Source: Synechococcus sp. NB0720_010 (GTDB lineage: Bacteria > Cyanobacteriota > Cyanobacteriia > PCC-6307 > Cyanobiaceae). Taken from it: DNA of 64,000 nt. The notes under the pieces were generated by a model that had not been told where the DNA came from, searched no databases, and was given only the letters and a program-made list of their open reading frames with translations. The position numbers were made by a program, and so were the translations under genes. The stretch covers positions 808,045 to 872,044 of the forward strand of contig NZ_CP090898.1 in assembly GCF_023078835.1 (NCBI RefSeq), given 5' to 3'. Positions within the stretch are counted from its first letter, which is position 1, and every line of letters begins with the position of its first letter. This document shows positions 9,367 through 18,504 of the stretch, in pieces.

Positions 9367-10737
9367 ATGCCCTGCCTGATTGCCGCTCCTGCCAGCGGCA
9401 GCGGCAAGACCCTGGTCAGCCTCGCCCTCGCCGCCCTGGCGCGTCGCCGCGGCCTCAACCTGCAGACCTTCAAGGTGGGGCCGGACTACCTGGACCCCCA
9501 GCTGTTGTCCCTGGCCAGTGGCCGGGCCTGCCGAAACCTCGACGCCCTGCTCTGCGGCGAAGACTGGCTGCGGCAGAGCTTCCAGCGCCACGGCAGCCAA
9601 GGGGATCTCTGCCTGGTGGAGGGGGTGATGGGCCTCTTCGATGGCAAGGGTCCCTCCGCCGAGGGGAGTTCCGCCCACGTGGCTGCGCTGTTGCAGCTCC
9701 CGGTGGTCCTGGTGGTGGAGGCCAGCCGGCAGGCCGGCTCCCTCGCCGCCCTGGTGCGGGGCTTCCGGGACCATGACCCGCAGCTGACCATCGCCGGGGT
9801 GGTGCTCAACGGGGTGGGCAGTGCCCGCCACGAAGCCCTGCTGCGGGAGGCCCTGGCCTCGATCGCCATGCCGGTGCTTGGGGCCCTGCCCCGGCACAGC
9901 AGCCTGGAATTGCCCTCGAGACACCTGGGGCTGCTGCCCGCCCATGAACTGGAGGATGTACAGACGCGACTGGAGGCCTGGGCGGAACTGGCCCAGGAGC
10001 ATCTCGACCTCGAGCAGCTCTGGCCGCTGCTAAGCGCGCCGCCTCCAGCCGAACCCCCACCAACACCAGCCCCGCCCGGGCAAGGAGTACGAGCACCGAT
10101 CAAGGTGGCCCTGGCCAGCGATGCCGCCTTTCACTTCCGCTACCCCGAGGCAATCGAGCTGCTGGAGCAGAACGGATTAACCGTCGAGGCCTGGTCACCG
10201 TTAGCGGATGAACCCCTCCCTTCGGATTGCCGTGGCGTGATCCTGCCGGGGGGCTATCCGGAACTGCATGCAGGCAGCTTGAGTGCAAGCCAACGCAGCC
10301 TCAGCGACCTACGGCAGGCGCGGGCGATGGGGCTCCCGATCTACGCCGAATGCGGTGGGTTGCTGCTGCTCGGGCGCGGCCTGGAGGACCAACAGGGCAT
10401 CCTGCATCCCATGGCGGATCTGCTGCCCTTTCAGGCGAGGCGCGGGAGCTTGAGCCTGGGCTATCGCCAAGCCTCCCCGCTGGGCGATGGGCTGGTGCTG
10501 CGCCAAGGCGAGACGCTCTGGGGGCACGAGTTTCACCGCTGGCAGCTCGACGCTGAGAACTCCGAGGCCTCAAGCCTTTGGCAGCTGGAGGGCTGGGGCA
10601 GTCCGGCCCGCCGAGAAGGCTGGGGCGATGGCCAGCTCCATGCCAGCTGGCTACACCTGCATTGGGGGGGCTGCCCGGCGATCCCGCAGCGCTTTGCCGC
10701 CGCCGCCCGCCAGGTCTCACCACTGGTCCCTGATTAA
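9367..10737 (+). CDS. cobB: Cobyrinate a,c-diamide synthase
   Basis: This glutamine-dependent ligase amidates the a and c carboxylates of cobyrinate in corrin synthesis (CobB/CbiA family). It is 456 residues. The N-terminal ATPase half carries the P-loop PASGSGKT at 8-15 and the KVGPDYLDP motif. A Pro-rich linker around 225-240 joins it to a class I glutamine amidotransferase half with the nucleophile C329 (YAECGGLLLLG) and GHEFHRW near the end. The gene starts 8 bases after opcA and is followed after 2 bases by a phosphatase gene. Picocyanobacteria make pseudocobalamin, so this is expected core metabolism. Confidence 0.95.
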   Translation: MPCLIAAPASGSGKTLVSLALAALARRRGLNLQTFKVGPDYLDPQLLSLASGRACRNLDALLCGEDWLRQSFQRHGSQGDLCLVEGVMGLFDGKGPSAEGSSAHVAALLQLPVVLVVEASRQAGSLAALVRGFRDHDPQLTIAGVVLNGVGSARHEALLREALASIAMPVLGALPRHSSLELPSRHLGLLPAHELEDVQTRLEAWAELAQEHLDLEQLWPLLSAPPPAEPPPTPAPPGQGVRAPIKVALASDAAFHFRYPEAIELLEQNGLTVEAWSPLADEPLPSDCRGVILPGGYPELHAGSLSASQRSLSDLRQARAMGLPIYAECGGLLLLGRGLEDQQGILHPMADLLPFQARRGSLSLGYRQASPLGDGLVLRQGETLWGHEFHRWQLDAENSEASSLWQLEGWGSPARREGWGDGQLHASWLHLHWGGCPAIPQRFAAAARQVSPLVPD

Positions 10738-10739
10738 CC

Positions 10740-11342
10740 ATGGCCGCCTTGCACCTTTGGCTGTTGCGCCACGGCGCTACCGAATGGGCACTGAATGGAC
10801 GCCACACCGGCAACACCGATCTCCCCCTGCTGCCCCAAGGCGAAGCGGAAGCGCAGGGACTCGCGCCGGTTCTGGCCCAGCACCGCTTTACCGCCGTCTT
10901 AAGCAGCCCCCTGCAACGGGCCAGACGCACCTGTGAACTGGCAGGGCTTGGCGAGCAGGCCCAGATCGAACCCGATCTCAAGGAATGGGACTACGGCGAC
11001 TACGAGGGGCTGACCACCGCCGCGATTCGCCAGAGCGTCCCGGACTGGACCGTCTTCAGCCACCCCTGCCCAGGGGGAGAGAGCAGCGATCAGGTGCAGC
11101 AGCGCTGTGAGCGGGTGATTGCCCGTGCCAGCGCATACGCCAGCGGTGCACCAGGGGAGCGCTGTGACGTGGCGCTCTTTGCCCATGGCCACATCCTGCG
11201 CAGCCTCGCGGGGTGCTGGCTGGGGCAGGGCCCCGCCGGCGGCGCCCGACTGGTGCTGGGTACCGGCAGCTTCTGCGTTCTGGGCTATGAGCGCCAGACC
11301 CGCGCCCTGATCCACTGGAATGCCCCTGCCAAACCGGCCTAA
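10740..11342 (+). CDS. Histidine phosphatase family protein (phosphoglycerate mutase-like, possible CobC)
   Basis: The product is 200 residues. It has the catalytic RHG motif (R10-H11-G12 in LLRHGATEW), the acid residue region LKEWDYGDYEG, and the second histidine near H149 in LFAHGHILRSL. This is the cofactor-dependent mutase/acid phosphatase fold. With cobB two bases upstream, a role as the phosphatase acting on the (pseudo)cobalamin 5'-phosphate intermediate (CobC-like) is attractive. GpmB-type and sugar-phosphate phosphatases share the same motifs, so the substrate is not determined. Confidence 0.88.
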   Translation: MAALHLWLLRHGATEWALNGRHTGNTDLPLLPQGEAEAQGLAPVLAQHRFTAVLSSPLQRARRTCELAGLGEQAQIEPDLKEWDYGDYEGLTTAAIRQSVPDWTVFSHPCPGGESSDQVQQRCERVIARASAYASGAPGERCDVALFAHGHILRSLAGCWLGQGPAGGARLVLGTGSFCVLGYERQTRALIHWNAPAKPA

Positions 11343-11378
11343 AGCCGGCCGTGGCCGAAAGCCAAAACCCATGCCACC

Positions 11379-11831
11379 TTGAAGACACCAGGCCTTCGCA
11401 GGGGGGGGTGGATGACGCGGGATGACAGCCCACAACGCCAGTCAGGGACACCGGGCTGGCTGATTGCCGATACGCGGCCCCTCACCCGAGGAAACCGCAG
11501 CGCCAAAGTGCGGCAATGGGTGCGCCAGGAGCAGCGCCACAACAGCCAAAGCGCGCTTCGGATTGAGCGCTGGCAGCTGCAGATCCGAGGCCATGTGCAA
11601 GGCGTCGGCTTCCGTGAAAGTTGCAGCCGCATGGCCAAAGACCTTGACCTCAGCGGCTGGGTGAGGAATTGCCCGGACGGCTCCGTGGAAGTGCAGGCCG
11701 AGGGCCAGCCCCATCATCTGACCCAATTGCGCCTCTGGTGTGAACGGGGTCCCAGGGAGGCGGAGGTGCTGAGCGTGAACCAAAGCCAGCTCCCGCCCCT
11801 CAAGGAAGACTGGTTCGAAATTCGCCGTTAG
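11379..11831 (+). CDS. Acylphosphatase
   Basis: The C-terminal ~90 residues form an acylphosphatase domain, which hydrolyses carboxyl-phosphate bonds. The signature IRGHVQGVGFRES holds the phosphate-binding arginine R79, and LSGWVRNCPDGSVEV holds the catalytic asparagine N97. The reading frame has about 55 extra N-terminal residues, rich in Arg/Gln, which normal acylphosphatases lack. In-frame GTG codons at 11508 and 11520 would give a more usual length and are likely alternative starts. The stop is immediately followed by the start of the next gene, so the two are probably cotranscribed. Confidence 0.88.
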   Translation: MKTPGLRRGGWMTRDDSPQRQSGTPGWLIADTRPLTRGNRSAKVRQWVRQEQRHNSQSALRIERWQLQIRGHVQGVGFRESCSRMAKDLDLSGWVRNCPDGSVEVQAEGQPHHLTQLRLWCERGPREAEVLSVNQSQLPPLKEDWFEIRR

Positions 11832-12518
11832 ATGACCAATGGCACCCTCTGGGCCGAGTTGCTGGCCTACGGCAGTGGGATCGCCCTGAGCCCGCTGCAT
11901 ATCGGCCTGCTGCTGCTGCTCCTGCTCGGGCCAAACCCGCTGCGGCGCGGCGGGCTGCTCGTGCTCGGCTGGATGCTCACCGTCACCGCCATGGTGGTGC
12001 TGCTGCTGACCGTGGGCCATGGCCTCCTGCTCACGATGGAGAAAGGCACCAGCCATCGCACAGGCTTGGATTTGCTCGCGGCCGGTGCCTTGCTGGCCCT
12101 GGGGCTCAAAGAATTACTGGATCGCAAAGAAGACGGTGCCGAGGCCCCCGGCTGGACCCGTCAGCTCGATCGCTTCTGCGCCATGCCCCTGCCGTTGCTG
12201 CTGGGGGTGAGTTCAGCCCTGGAGGTCATCAGCCCCGACGATCTCTTCCTCTTTGCCAAAGCCGCCTCAGCCCTGCTGTCCTCTGGGCTGAGCCAACTGC
12301 AAGAGACGCTCTACACCAGCGGCTTCGCCCTGGCCTGCAGCACGGCGCTCCTGCTGCCCTTCCTCGCGGTGCTCATCGGCCGCGACCGGGTGTTGCCCCT
12401 GCTCGAGCGCGGTAAAACCCTGCTGTTCAACAAGGGGGATCTGCTGGTGGGGGGGCTGAGCTTGGTCTTGGCGGGCTACCTCGGCTGGCAGGGCATCGAA
12501 GGCTTGCAGCTCAGCTAG
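11832..12518 (+). CDS. GAP-family integral membrane protein
   Basis: The product is 228 residues and almost entirely hydrophobic. About six membrane segments are visible, starting with the amphipathic entry LLAYGSGIALSPLHIGLLLLLLL, which matches the GAP (Sap-like) family of membrane proteins related to small-molecule exporters. A short hydrophilic loop lies near 95-115 (LKELLDRKEDGAEAPG). It begins at the base right after the acylphosphatase stop and overlaps the convergent helicase gene by 8 bases. No substrate can be assigned. Confidence 0.75.
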   Translation: MTNGTLWAELLAYGSGIALSPLHIGLLLLLLLGPNPLRRGGLLVLGWMLTVTAMVVLLLTVGHGLLLTMEKGTSHRTGLDLLAAGALLALGLKELLDRKEDGAEAPGWTRQLDRFCAMPLPLLLGVSSALEVISPDDLFLFAKAASALLSSGLSQLQETLYTSGFALACSTALLLPFLAVLIGRDRVLPLLERGKTLLFNKGDLLVGGLSLVLAGYLGWQGIEGLQLS

Positions 12519-13971
12519 CACCCTTGAGCCAGCGGCTCCAGCGATCACGCTCCTGGGTGGCCCCGGCACTGGCCAGACGCTGATCGGCACTGAGCCAAAC
12601 CGCCTGCGAGGCCCGGCTGACCGCCACATAGACCAACTGGCGCCGCAGGGTGTCATCACTGGGCCAGAAGACGTCACCAGCAATGAAGACCTCGCCAAAG
12701 GTGCTGCCCTGGCTGCGGTGCACCGTCAGCACCGCAGCGGGACCCAGGGAGGCGAAGGCATCGCGCACCAGGAAATAACGCCGCCACAGACTGCGGCCCT
12801 GCTGCTTGCCGGCTTCCCGGGCCTGGAGGCGCAGGGAGCGCATGACCCCATCGAGGGCTTGGCGTCCGGCACTGCCCACCGGCGGGAGGAGACGCAGGGT
12901 GAGCCGGGTCTCGCCAGCCTCCACCTCGGCATTGAGGGTGTCGATTACGGCCGGCGTCAGGCCGTCGCCGCTGCCCACCCCAAAGTCCGCCAGGTCACAG
13001 CGCTCGGGGGTGACATCGCGGACCACCAATTCACGGTTGGAGCCGAGCAGCATGTCGGGCTCCTCCGCGGCCTCCTCCCCGGCCCGGCACGCCGGGGCCA
13101 TCACCGCCGAGCGTGTCATCAAGACCTCCCCCGGCAGGACGGGGAGCTGATCGGCCATCTCGCCATGGATGGCGCGGCGGGCCAGCGGAACCAACTGCTC
13201 CAGGGCCCGGTTTGTGTAGCAAAGGATCCTGGCGTGATCGGGGTTATCGAGCTCCGCGCCGCGCTTCAGGGCCGCCTGGGCCGCCTCCAGCCACTGGGAG
13301 CGGGGCAGGACCGCCACCTGCCCCTGGGGATCCCGAACCAGACCCAAGGCGGGGGGCTGACGGCAAGGAAGATCACCACTGCGCAGACCGGTGGCGAGCT
13401 GCAACACCGGACCTTGATGGCGCACTACCTCGGTCAAGCTGGCGTTGACGGAGCGGCCCATCGAGAACACCGGGCTCTGCGGCTCCCCCACGGGCGGCAA
13501 CTGGGCCGGATCGCCGACAAAGACCAAGCGGGTCTTGAAGGGGTGGGCGCAGCGCAGGGCAATCTCCAGGAGGGCGCTGTCGACCATCGAGGCCTCGTCG
13601 ATCAGCACCAAGGAGAGATTCTCGAGGGAGCCAGCGGTCTGCTCGGTTTCTTCGCACCGTTCCAGATCCCCCTGGCGCTTGAGCTTCAGCCGCAGCAAAC
13701 GGTGGATGGTGCTCGGGTACCAGGTGGGCTGAAGGCCGGCCCAGGACAGCTGCTGCCGCAGGACACCCACCGCCTTGTGGGTGGGGGCCACCACGGTCCA
13801 ACACCAATCCCTCTGCTCCACCAGAGCCAGCAGGTGGCAGGAGAGGAAGGTCTTCCCGGTGCCAGCAAAACCACTGAGGACAAACGGAGTGCCGTCGTAG
13901 GGGGCCTTGAGCCACTGCTCAAACGCCTCGGTCGCCGCCGTTTGGCCGCTGGTTAGCCCCCCCTCAGCCAA
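12511..13971 (-). CDS. RecD-like ATP-dependent DNA helicase (superfamily 1B)
   Basis: The product is 486 residues. Walker A is GFAGTGKTF (about 34-42), Walker B is LVLIDEASMVD (121-131), motif III is VFVGDPAQLPPVG, and the UvrD_C_2 motif VLTVHRSQGSTFGEVFI is near the C-terminus. This organisation matches short RecD/Pif1-type 5'-3' helicases that lack the N-terminal RecD2 domains. It may act on recombination or replication intermediates. The stop of this gene overlaps the start of the next (DUF212) arrangement by 8 bases, so the minus-strand genes here look cotranscribed. Confidence 0.88.
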   Translation of the reverse strand: MAEGGLTSGQTAATEAFEQWLKAPYDGTPFVLSGFAGTGKTFLSCHLLALVEQRDWCWTVVAPTHKAVGVLRQQLSWAGLQPTWYPSTIHRLLRLKLKRQGDLERCEETEQTAGSLENLSLVLIDEASMVDSALLEIALRCAHPFKTRLVFVGDPAQLPPVGEPQSPVFSMGRSVNASLTEVVRHQGPVLQLATGLRSGDLPCRQPPALGLVRDPQGQVAVLPRSQWLEAAQAALKRGAELDNPDHARILCYTNRALEQLVPLARRAIHGEMADQLPVLPGEVLMTRSAVMAPACRAGEEAAEEPDMLLGSNRELVVRDVTPERCDLADFGVGSGDGLTPAVIDTLNAEVEAGETRLTLRLLPPVGSAGRQALDGVMRSLRLQAREAGKQQGRSLWRRYFLVRDAFASLGPAAVLTVHRSQGSTFGEVFIAGDVFWPSDDTLRRQLVYVAVSRASQAVWLSADQRLASAGATQERDRWSRWLKGAS

Positions 13972-14440
13972 TCGCCATCCAGCCCAAGTGCTGGGCCAGG
14001 GTCAAGGGAGAGCCCACCAGCACCAGCCCCGGCAAGGAAACCAGGGGGCCCATCAGGCTGCCGACCAGCACCTCCAAGGGGGTGTGGCCGAGCTTCTCCT
14101 TGAGCGGCGCCTGCTCCTCCCCCCCATCACTCAGGGCATTCACGCGGGCTGCCGTGAGCCCAGCGGAATAGCGGACGTGGGAGGCGTCATAGAGGACCAC
14201 GAAGCACATGGTCGCCGCCAGGGCAAACAGGCCGGAATCAAACCCCTGCTGCCAGCCCAGAGCGGCGGCAGTCCCGGTCAGCAAGGCCGAATGGCTCGAG
14301 GGCATGCCACCGGTCTCGACGAGCACCTTTGGGTTCCAGCGTCGGTGCACCACCAGCTCAATCACCAGCTTGGAGAACTGGGCCGTGCCACAGGCGGCGA
14401 GCCCCCACCACAGGGCCCCGTTGTCCAAAAGAGCGTTCAT
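13964..14440 (-). CDS. Divergent PAP2 (DUF212) family membrane protein
   Basis: The product is 158 residues with several hydrophobic segments. It carries the family signatures [10 protein letters not shown] (about 44-53) and [11 protein letters not shown], and a conserved [13 protein letters not shown]. These correspond to the phosphatase motifs of acid phosphatase/vanadium haloperoxidase-like membrane proteins. The substrate is unknown; lipid phosphates are a possibility. It overlaps crtE by four bases (ATGA type), which in cyanobacteria may hint at a polyprenyl-phosphate connection, but this is inference only. Confidence 0.88.
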   Translation of the reverse strand: MNALLDNGALWWGLAACGTAQFSKLVIELVVHRRWNPKVLVETGGMPSSHSALLTGTAAALGWQQGFDSGLFALAATMCFVVLYDASHVRYSAGLTAARVNALSDGGEEQAPLKEKLGHTPLEVLVGSLMGPLVSLPGLVLVGSPLTLAQHLGWMAIG

Positions 14441-15375
14441 CGATCGCGGCTGGTGATGTAGTCCGCCAGGGCAAGCAGCGGAGCCGCCGAGCCATTGCTG
14501 TTAAACGGCTCCAGCGCTTGCTTGGCTTCCGCCACCAGGGCATCAGCCCGCTGGCGGGACTCCTCAAGACCAAGAAGCTTGGGATAGGTGGTCTTATCGG
14601 CCGTCAGGTCCTTGCCGGCGGTCTTGCCCAGCACTTCGCTGCTGGCGGTGACATCAAGGATGTCGTCAATGATCTGGAAGGCCAGACCGATGCCGCGGGC
14701 ATAGGTCGTCAGGGCCGCCAGCAGGGCCTCAGAGGCGCCAGCAATCAGGGCGCCGGTCAGCACGCAGGAGCGCAGCAGCGCTCCGGTTTTGTGGAGATGG
14801 ATGTACTCGAGGGTCTCGAGGTCAACGTCCTTGCCTTCGCACTCCAGGTCCACCACCTGACCGCCCACCAGGCCGGGGGCACCGGAGGCCAAAGACAGCT
14901 CGCCCACCACCTTGATCAACTGCTCGGCAGGGACCCCAGGGCTGCGCAGCGCCACCATCTCAAAGGCGCGGGTCAGCAGGGCATCGCCAGCAAGGATCGC
15001 GTTGGCTTCGCCGTAAACCTTGTGGTTCGTCGGCATTCCCCGGCGCAGGTCATCGTTGTCCATGGCCGGCAGGTCGTCATGGATCAGCGACATGGTGTGG
15101 ATCATTTCCAGAGCCACAGCCGTTGGCATCGCCAAGGCCGCATCACCGCCGGCCAACTCGCAGGCCGCCAAGCAAAGGATGGGACGCAGGCGCTTGCCCC
15201 CCGCCAGGAGTGAGTAGCGCATGGCCTCCCGCAGGCTCTCGGGGCGCTCCGGCCCCAGGGAGCCATCAAGGGCCTGCTCCACCTGCTGCCGGGATGACTC
15301 CAGGTAGGCAGCGAAATCAAAGTGGCCCGGCTCCCCCGTGGAGGTGCTGTCAGTCGTCGTCACCGCCGCGCTCAT
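14437..15375 (-). CDS. crtE: Geranylgeranyl diphosphate synthase
   Basis: This is a trans-prenyltransferase that builds GGPP for carotenoids, the phytyl chains of chlorophyll and quinones. Starting from the ATG at 15373-15375 it is 312 residues. The first aspartate-rich motif [10 protein letters not shown] is at 100-109 and the second, IIDDILDV, at 235-242. The frame extends upstream to 15489, but that would overlap folD and is not conserved, so the internal ATG is preferred. The order folD-crtE-DUF212 on one strand suggests a transcription unit. Confidence 0.95.
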   Translation of the reverse strand: MSAAVTTTDSTSTGEPGHFDFAAYLESSRQQVEQALDGSLGPERPESLREAMRYSLLAGGKRLRPILCLAACELAGGDAALAMPTAVALEMIHTMSLIHDDLPAMDNDDLRRGMPTNHKVYGEANAILAGDALLTRAFEMVALRSPGVPAEQLIKVVGELSLASGAPGLVGGQVVDLECEGKDVDLETLEYIHLHKTGALLRSCVLTGALIAGASEALLAALTTYARGIGLAFQIIDDILDVTASSEVLGKTAGKDLTADKTTYPKLLGLEESRQRADALVAEAKQALEPFNSNGSAAPLLALADYITSRDR

Positions 15376-15430
15376 GGGAGATCTGGGCCCAGGGCCATCG
15401 CTCGGGCGGATTCTCTCAGGCCGCGCCCCG

Positions 15431-16327
15431 CTATGGGAGCAAATCCGCCAAGGGCTGATCCAAACCGCAGCGTTGACACCAACTGGCAACGGTGTTGACC
15501 AGCAGGAGGGTCACGGTCATCGGACCGACGCCGCCCGGGACGGGGGTGATGGCGCTGGCGATCGGCTCGACCTCCTCAAAACGCACATCACCACACAACT
15601 TGGCCTTCGCTCCCGGCTCGCTGGGCAGGCGGTGAATCCCCACATCAACGACCACAGCGCCTGGCTTGACGTGCTCGGCGCCAATCATCCGGGGACGTCC
15701 AGCGGCCACCACCAGCACATCGGCCTGACGGGTGAGTTCCACCAGGTCCTTGGTGCGGGAATGGCCAATGCTCACCGTGGCGTTGGCCGCCTGCAGCATC
15801 AGGGCCATGGGCTGCCCCACCAGGATGCTGCGGCCGACCACCACGGCCCGCTTGCCCGAGAGCTCAACGCCACCCGCCGCAAGCAGGGCCATGACGCCGG
15901 CGGGGGTGCAGCTGCGGGGGCCGGGCTCCCCCTTCAGCAGGCGGCCGAGGTTGAGGGTGTGCAATCCATCGGCATCTTTTTCGGGATCGATCGCCGCCAG
16001 GAGGGGACCTTCGTCCAGTCCGTCCGGCAGCGGCAGCTGCAGAAGGATTCCATCGACCGCAGGGTCGGCATTGAGGCGTTGGATTGTGCTCAACACCTCC
16101 GCCGCCGGGGTCTCGGCGGGCAGATGGGCGCCCAGGTTGGTGATGCCAATGCGACCGCAGGCCTTCTCTTTATTGGCGACATACACACCGCTGGCCGGGT
16201 CATCCCCCACCCGCAGCACCGCCAGGCCCGGGGGCCGGCCGGCCTGGGCGAGACGTTCGGCCACGACGCGCTCGAGGCGCTCTTCCAACGCAGCTGCCAA
16301 TTGACGGCCGTCGAGACGCTGAGCCAT
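15431..16327 (-). CDS. folD: Bifunctional methylenetetrahydrofolate dehydrogenase/cyclohydrolase
   Basis: FolD interconverts 5,10-methylene-THF and 10-formyl-THF for purine and formyl-Met synthesis. From the ATG at 16325-16327 (MAQRLDG) the protein is 298 residues, a normal size. The active-site motif YVANKEK starts at residue 49 with catalytic K53. The Rossmann motif [17 protein letters not shown] and the C-terminal [11 protein letters not shown] are intact. An upstream in-frame start at 16357 would add ten non-conserved residues. It is divergent from the 7TM-HD gene. Confidence 0.96.
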   Translation of the reverse strand: MAQRLDGRQLAAALEERLERVVAERLAQAGRPPGLAVLRVGDDPASGVYVANKEKACGRIGITNLGAHLPAETPAAEVLSTIQRLNADPAVDGILLQLPLPDGLDEGPLLAAIDPEKDADGLHTLNLGRLLKGEPGPRSCTPAGVMALLAAGGVELSGKRAVVVGRSILVGQPMALMLQAANATVSIGHSRTKDLVELTRQADVLVVAAGRPRMIGAEHVKPGAVVVDVGIHRLPSEPGAKAKLCGDVRFEEVEPIASAITPVPGGVGPMTVTLLLVNTVASWCQRCGLDQPLADLLP

Positions 16328-16398
16328 GGCGAGGGGCAGGCAATCTCCTCTCAGCATGCAACGGCAGGGCTAGCGTGGGGACCTGTCATGCCCTCGCC

Positions 16399-18504
16399 GT
16401 GACTCGCCTGAGCACCCTGCCCCAGCTCTGGCGAAGGATCCAGCGTCTCTGGAGGCAGTTGTTGCGGCTGGAGATGCCGCGTCAGGTGCTGACGCCCTGG
16501 AAGCGCGGTGCGAGCGCAAGCGTCGTCCTAATGGCCCTGGTGGTGGCCCTGGTCTCCAGCTGGCCCTGGTTGGTGGAACCAAGCCTGCGGCCGGGCATCC
16601 CTGCCCCCTTCACCGCTAAAGCGCCGAAGGCCGCCACGGTGGTGGACTCCGATGCCCTGGAGCAGCGCCGCTCCCAACTGGGCCTGCGGACCTATGTCCA
16701 GGTGGTGGATGAGCGCCAAAGCCAGGACCTCGAGGCGCGGCTGGAGCGCCAACTCGACGCCGTCAACCGTCTTGCTGCGAGCGATCAAGAGCAGGTCGCT
16801 CCAATCGACATCAACCCACAGGAGCGGGCTTGGCTGAGGCGCTCGAGTCGCCGGCAGCTCCTGCGCTGGGAGCAGGAACTGCGCCAGGCCCAATCGCGGA
16901 TGTTGCGCCAAGGGGTGGTGGGCAATGTCGCCCGGCAACAGCTGGTGAAAGCGGCCCGCCATCAATTGGAGGGAATGCAGGAGCCGGAGCTAGGCCTCGG
17001 CGCACGCCTGATCGCTAATTCCCTGCAGGGGCGCACCAACCTCCGCATCGACCCGGCCCTCAGCCAGCGGATGTTGGAGGACCTGCTCACCCAGCAGGGG
17101 ATCCCCACCATTCAAGTCAGGAAGGGTGAACTGATCGCCCGGCAGGGAGAACCGATCAGTCAGCAGGCCTATGCGGTCCTCGACTACTTCGGCCTGGTGA
17201 ACCGGCGCCCCCTGATTGGCGCCTGGTTGCAGCACTTCGCGGAAGCCCTGGCCGCCTCCAGCGTGATGGTGCTGCTGATCCGAAACCGCCGGGTCAGCCT
17301 GGAGCCCCGTCAGGCCCTCCTCGCCCTGGGCCTGCTGGCGCTCGTCCAAGGCCTGAAGCTCTGGCTCGGTGCGGCCGCCAGCCCCCTGGCACTGCTCGTT
17401 CCGCCGACGCTTCTGCTCGCCCAGGGACTGGGAACCACCGCCGGACTGGCCTGGCTGGCGATGGCCAGCCTGCTCTGGCCGCTTCCCCTCTCTCCCTTTT
17501 TTGACCAGCGGATTTTGATCGCGGCGGCCGTGGCCGCCATCACCGCCGTTCTGGCCGATCGCCAACGCAACCGCGCCCAGCTGCTGCAGCTGGCCCTGCT
17601 GGTGCCACTGGGTGCGCTCCTGGCTGAATGGTTGCTGCTGCAGCTGGAGCTCTTCCGCGGTGTTCGGGAGGGGGGCCTCCCGATCGGATCGGACCTCACC
17701 GGAGAAGCGCTGGTGCTGGGCGGCCTGCTGCTGGGGGTCCTGCTGATCGGCCCGATGGTCGAGAGCTTTTTTGACCTCCTGACCCGCAGTCGCTTGATGG
17801 AATTGGCGGATCTGGAGCGGCCACTGCTGCGGCGTCTCTCCTGCGAAGCCCCTGGCACCTTCGAGCACACCTTGATGATTTGCGGCCTAGCCGAAGAGGG
17901 GGCCCGCTCCATCGGCGCCGACATCGACTTGACCCGCACGGGGGCGCTGTATCACGACGTGGGCAAACTCCATGGCCCCCAGTGGTTCATCGAGAACCAA
18001 GAGGGGGGTGACAACCCCCACGACCAACTCGATGACCCCCAACTGAGTGCGGGGATCCTCCAGGCCCACGTGGATGAGGGCCTGAAGCTGGCGAAGCGCT
18101 ACCGGCTGCCGAAACCCCTGGCGGACTTCATCCCTGAACACCAGGGGACGTTGAAGATGGGCTACTTCCTCCATGAAGCCCGCCGGCGTGATCCCCAGAT
18201 CCGCGAGGAGGATTACCGCTACCGCGGTCCAACACCCAGGAGCCGGGAGACGGCGGTGCTGATGCTGGCCGATGGCTGCGAGGCGGCCTTGCGTTCGCTC
18301 CCCCCCGACACCAGCGAAACCCAGGCCCGCGATGTGGTGCGCAGCATCGTCGAGGCCCGCTGGCGCGATGGCCAACTCACAGACAGCGGCCTGACCCCTG
18401 CAGAGTTGGAGCTGTTGGTCCGCGCCTTCGTTCGGGTGTGGCGGCGGATGCGCCATCGCCGCATTCCCTATCCAATCCCCGCCCGCAAGAGTTTCAGCGC
18501 CTGA
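16399..18504 (+). CDS. 7TM-HD family membrane phosphohydrolase (PgpH-like, putative cyclic-di-AMP phosphodiesterase)
   Basis: The product is 701 residues from the GTG at 16399; an earlier in-frame GTG at 16375 is less likely. It has an N-terminal membrane anchor, a long extracytoplasmic region (7TMR-HDED, Gln/Arg-rich helices), seven membrane segments at roughly 275-450, and a C-terminal HD domain. Metal ligands are H490 (FEHTLM) and H519-D520 (HDVGKLHGP). Family members such as PgpH hydrolyse cyclic-di-AMP. The stop codon overlaps the next gene's ATG by one base (TGATG), implying translational coupling to the Rieske protein. Confidence 0.9.
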   Translation: MTRLSTLPQLWRRIQRLWRQLLRLEMPRQVLTPWKRGASASVVLMALVVALVSSWPWLVEPSLRPGIPAPFTAKAPKAATVVDSDALEQRRSQLGLRTYVQVVDERQSQDLEARLERQLDAVNRLAASDQEQVAPIDINPQERAWLRRSSRRQLLRWEQELRQAQSRMLRQGVVGNVARQQLVKAARHQLEGMQEPELGLGARLIANSLQGRTNLRIDPALSQRMLEDLLTQQGIPTIQVRKGELIARQGEPISQQAYAVLDYFGLVNRRPLIGAWLQHFAEALAASSVMVLLIRNRRVSLEPRQALLALGLLALVQGLKLWLGAAASPLALLVPPTLLLAQGLGTTAGLAWLAMASLLWPLPLSPFFDQRILIAAAVAAITAVLADRQRNRAQLLQLALLVPLGALLAEWLLLQLELFRGVREGGLPIGSDLTGEALVLGGLLLGVLLIGPMVESFFDLLTRSRLMELADLERPLLRRLSCEAPGTFEHTLMICGLAEEGARSIGADIDLTRTGALYHDVGKLHGPQWFIENQEGGDNPHDQLDDPQLSAGILQAHVDEGLKLAKRYRLPKPLADFIPEHQGTLKMGYFLHEARRRDPQIREEDYRYRGPTPRSRETAVLMLADGCEAALRSLPPDTSETQARDVVRSIVEARWRDGQLTDSGLTPAELELLVRAFVRVWRRMRHRRIPYPIPARKSFSA

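Noticed and set aside
12718-13956. A 412-codon plus-strand frame opposite the RecD-like helicase
   Set aside because: No recognisable domain, and the opposite strand has complete helicase motifs.
15338-16402. A 354-codon plus-strand frame opposite folD and crtE
   Set aside because: Antisense to two well-supported enzymes; composition is typical of reverse-frame GC-rich translation.
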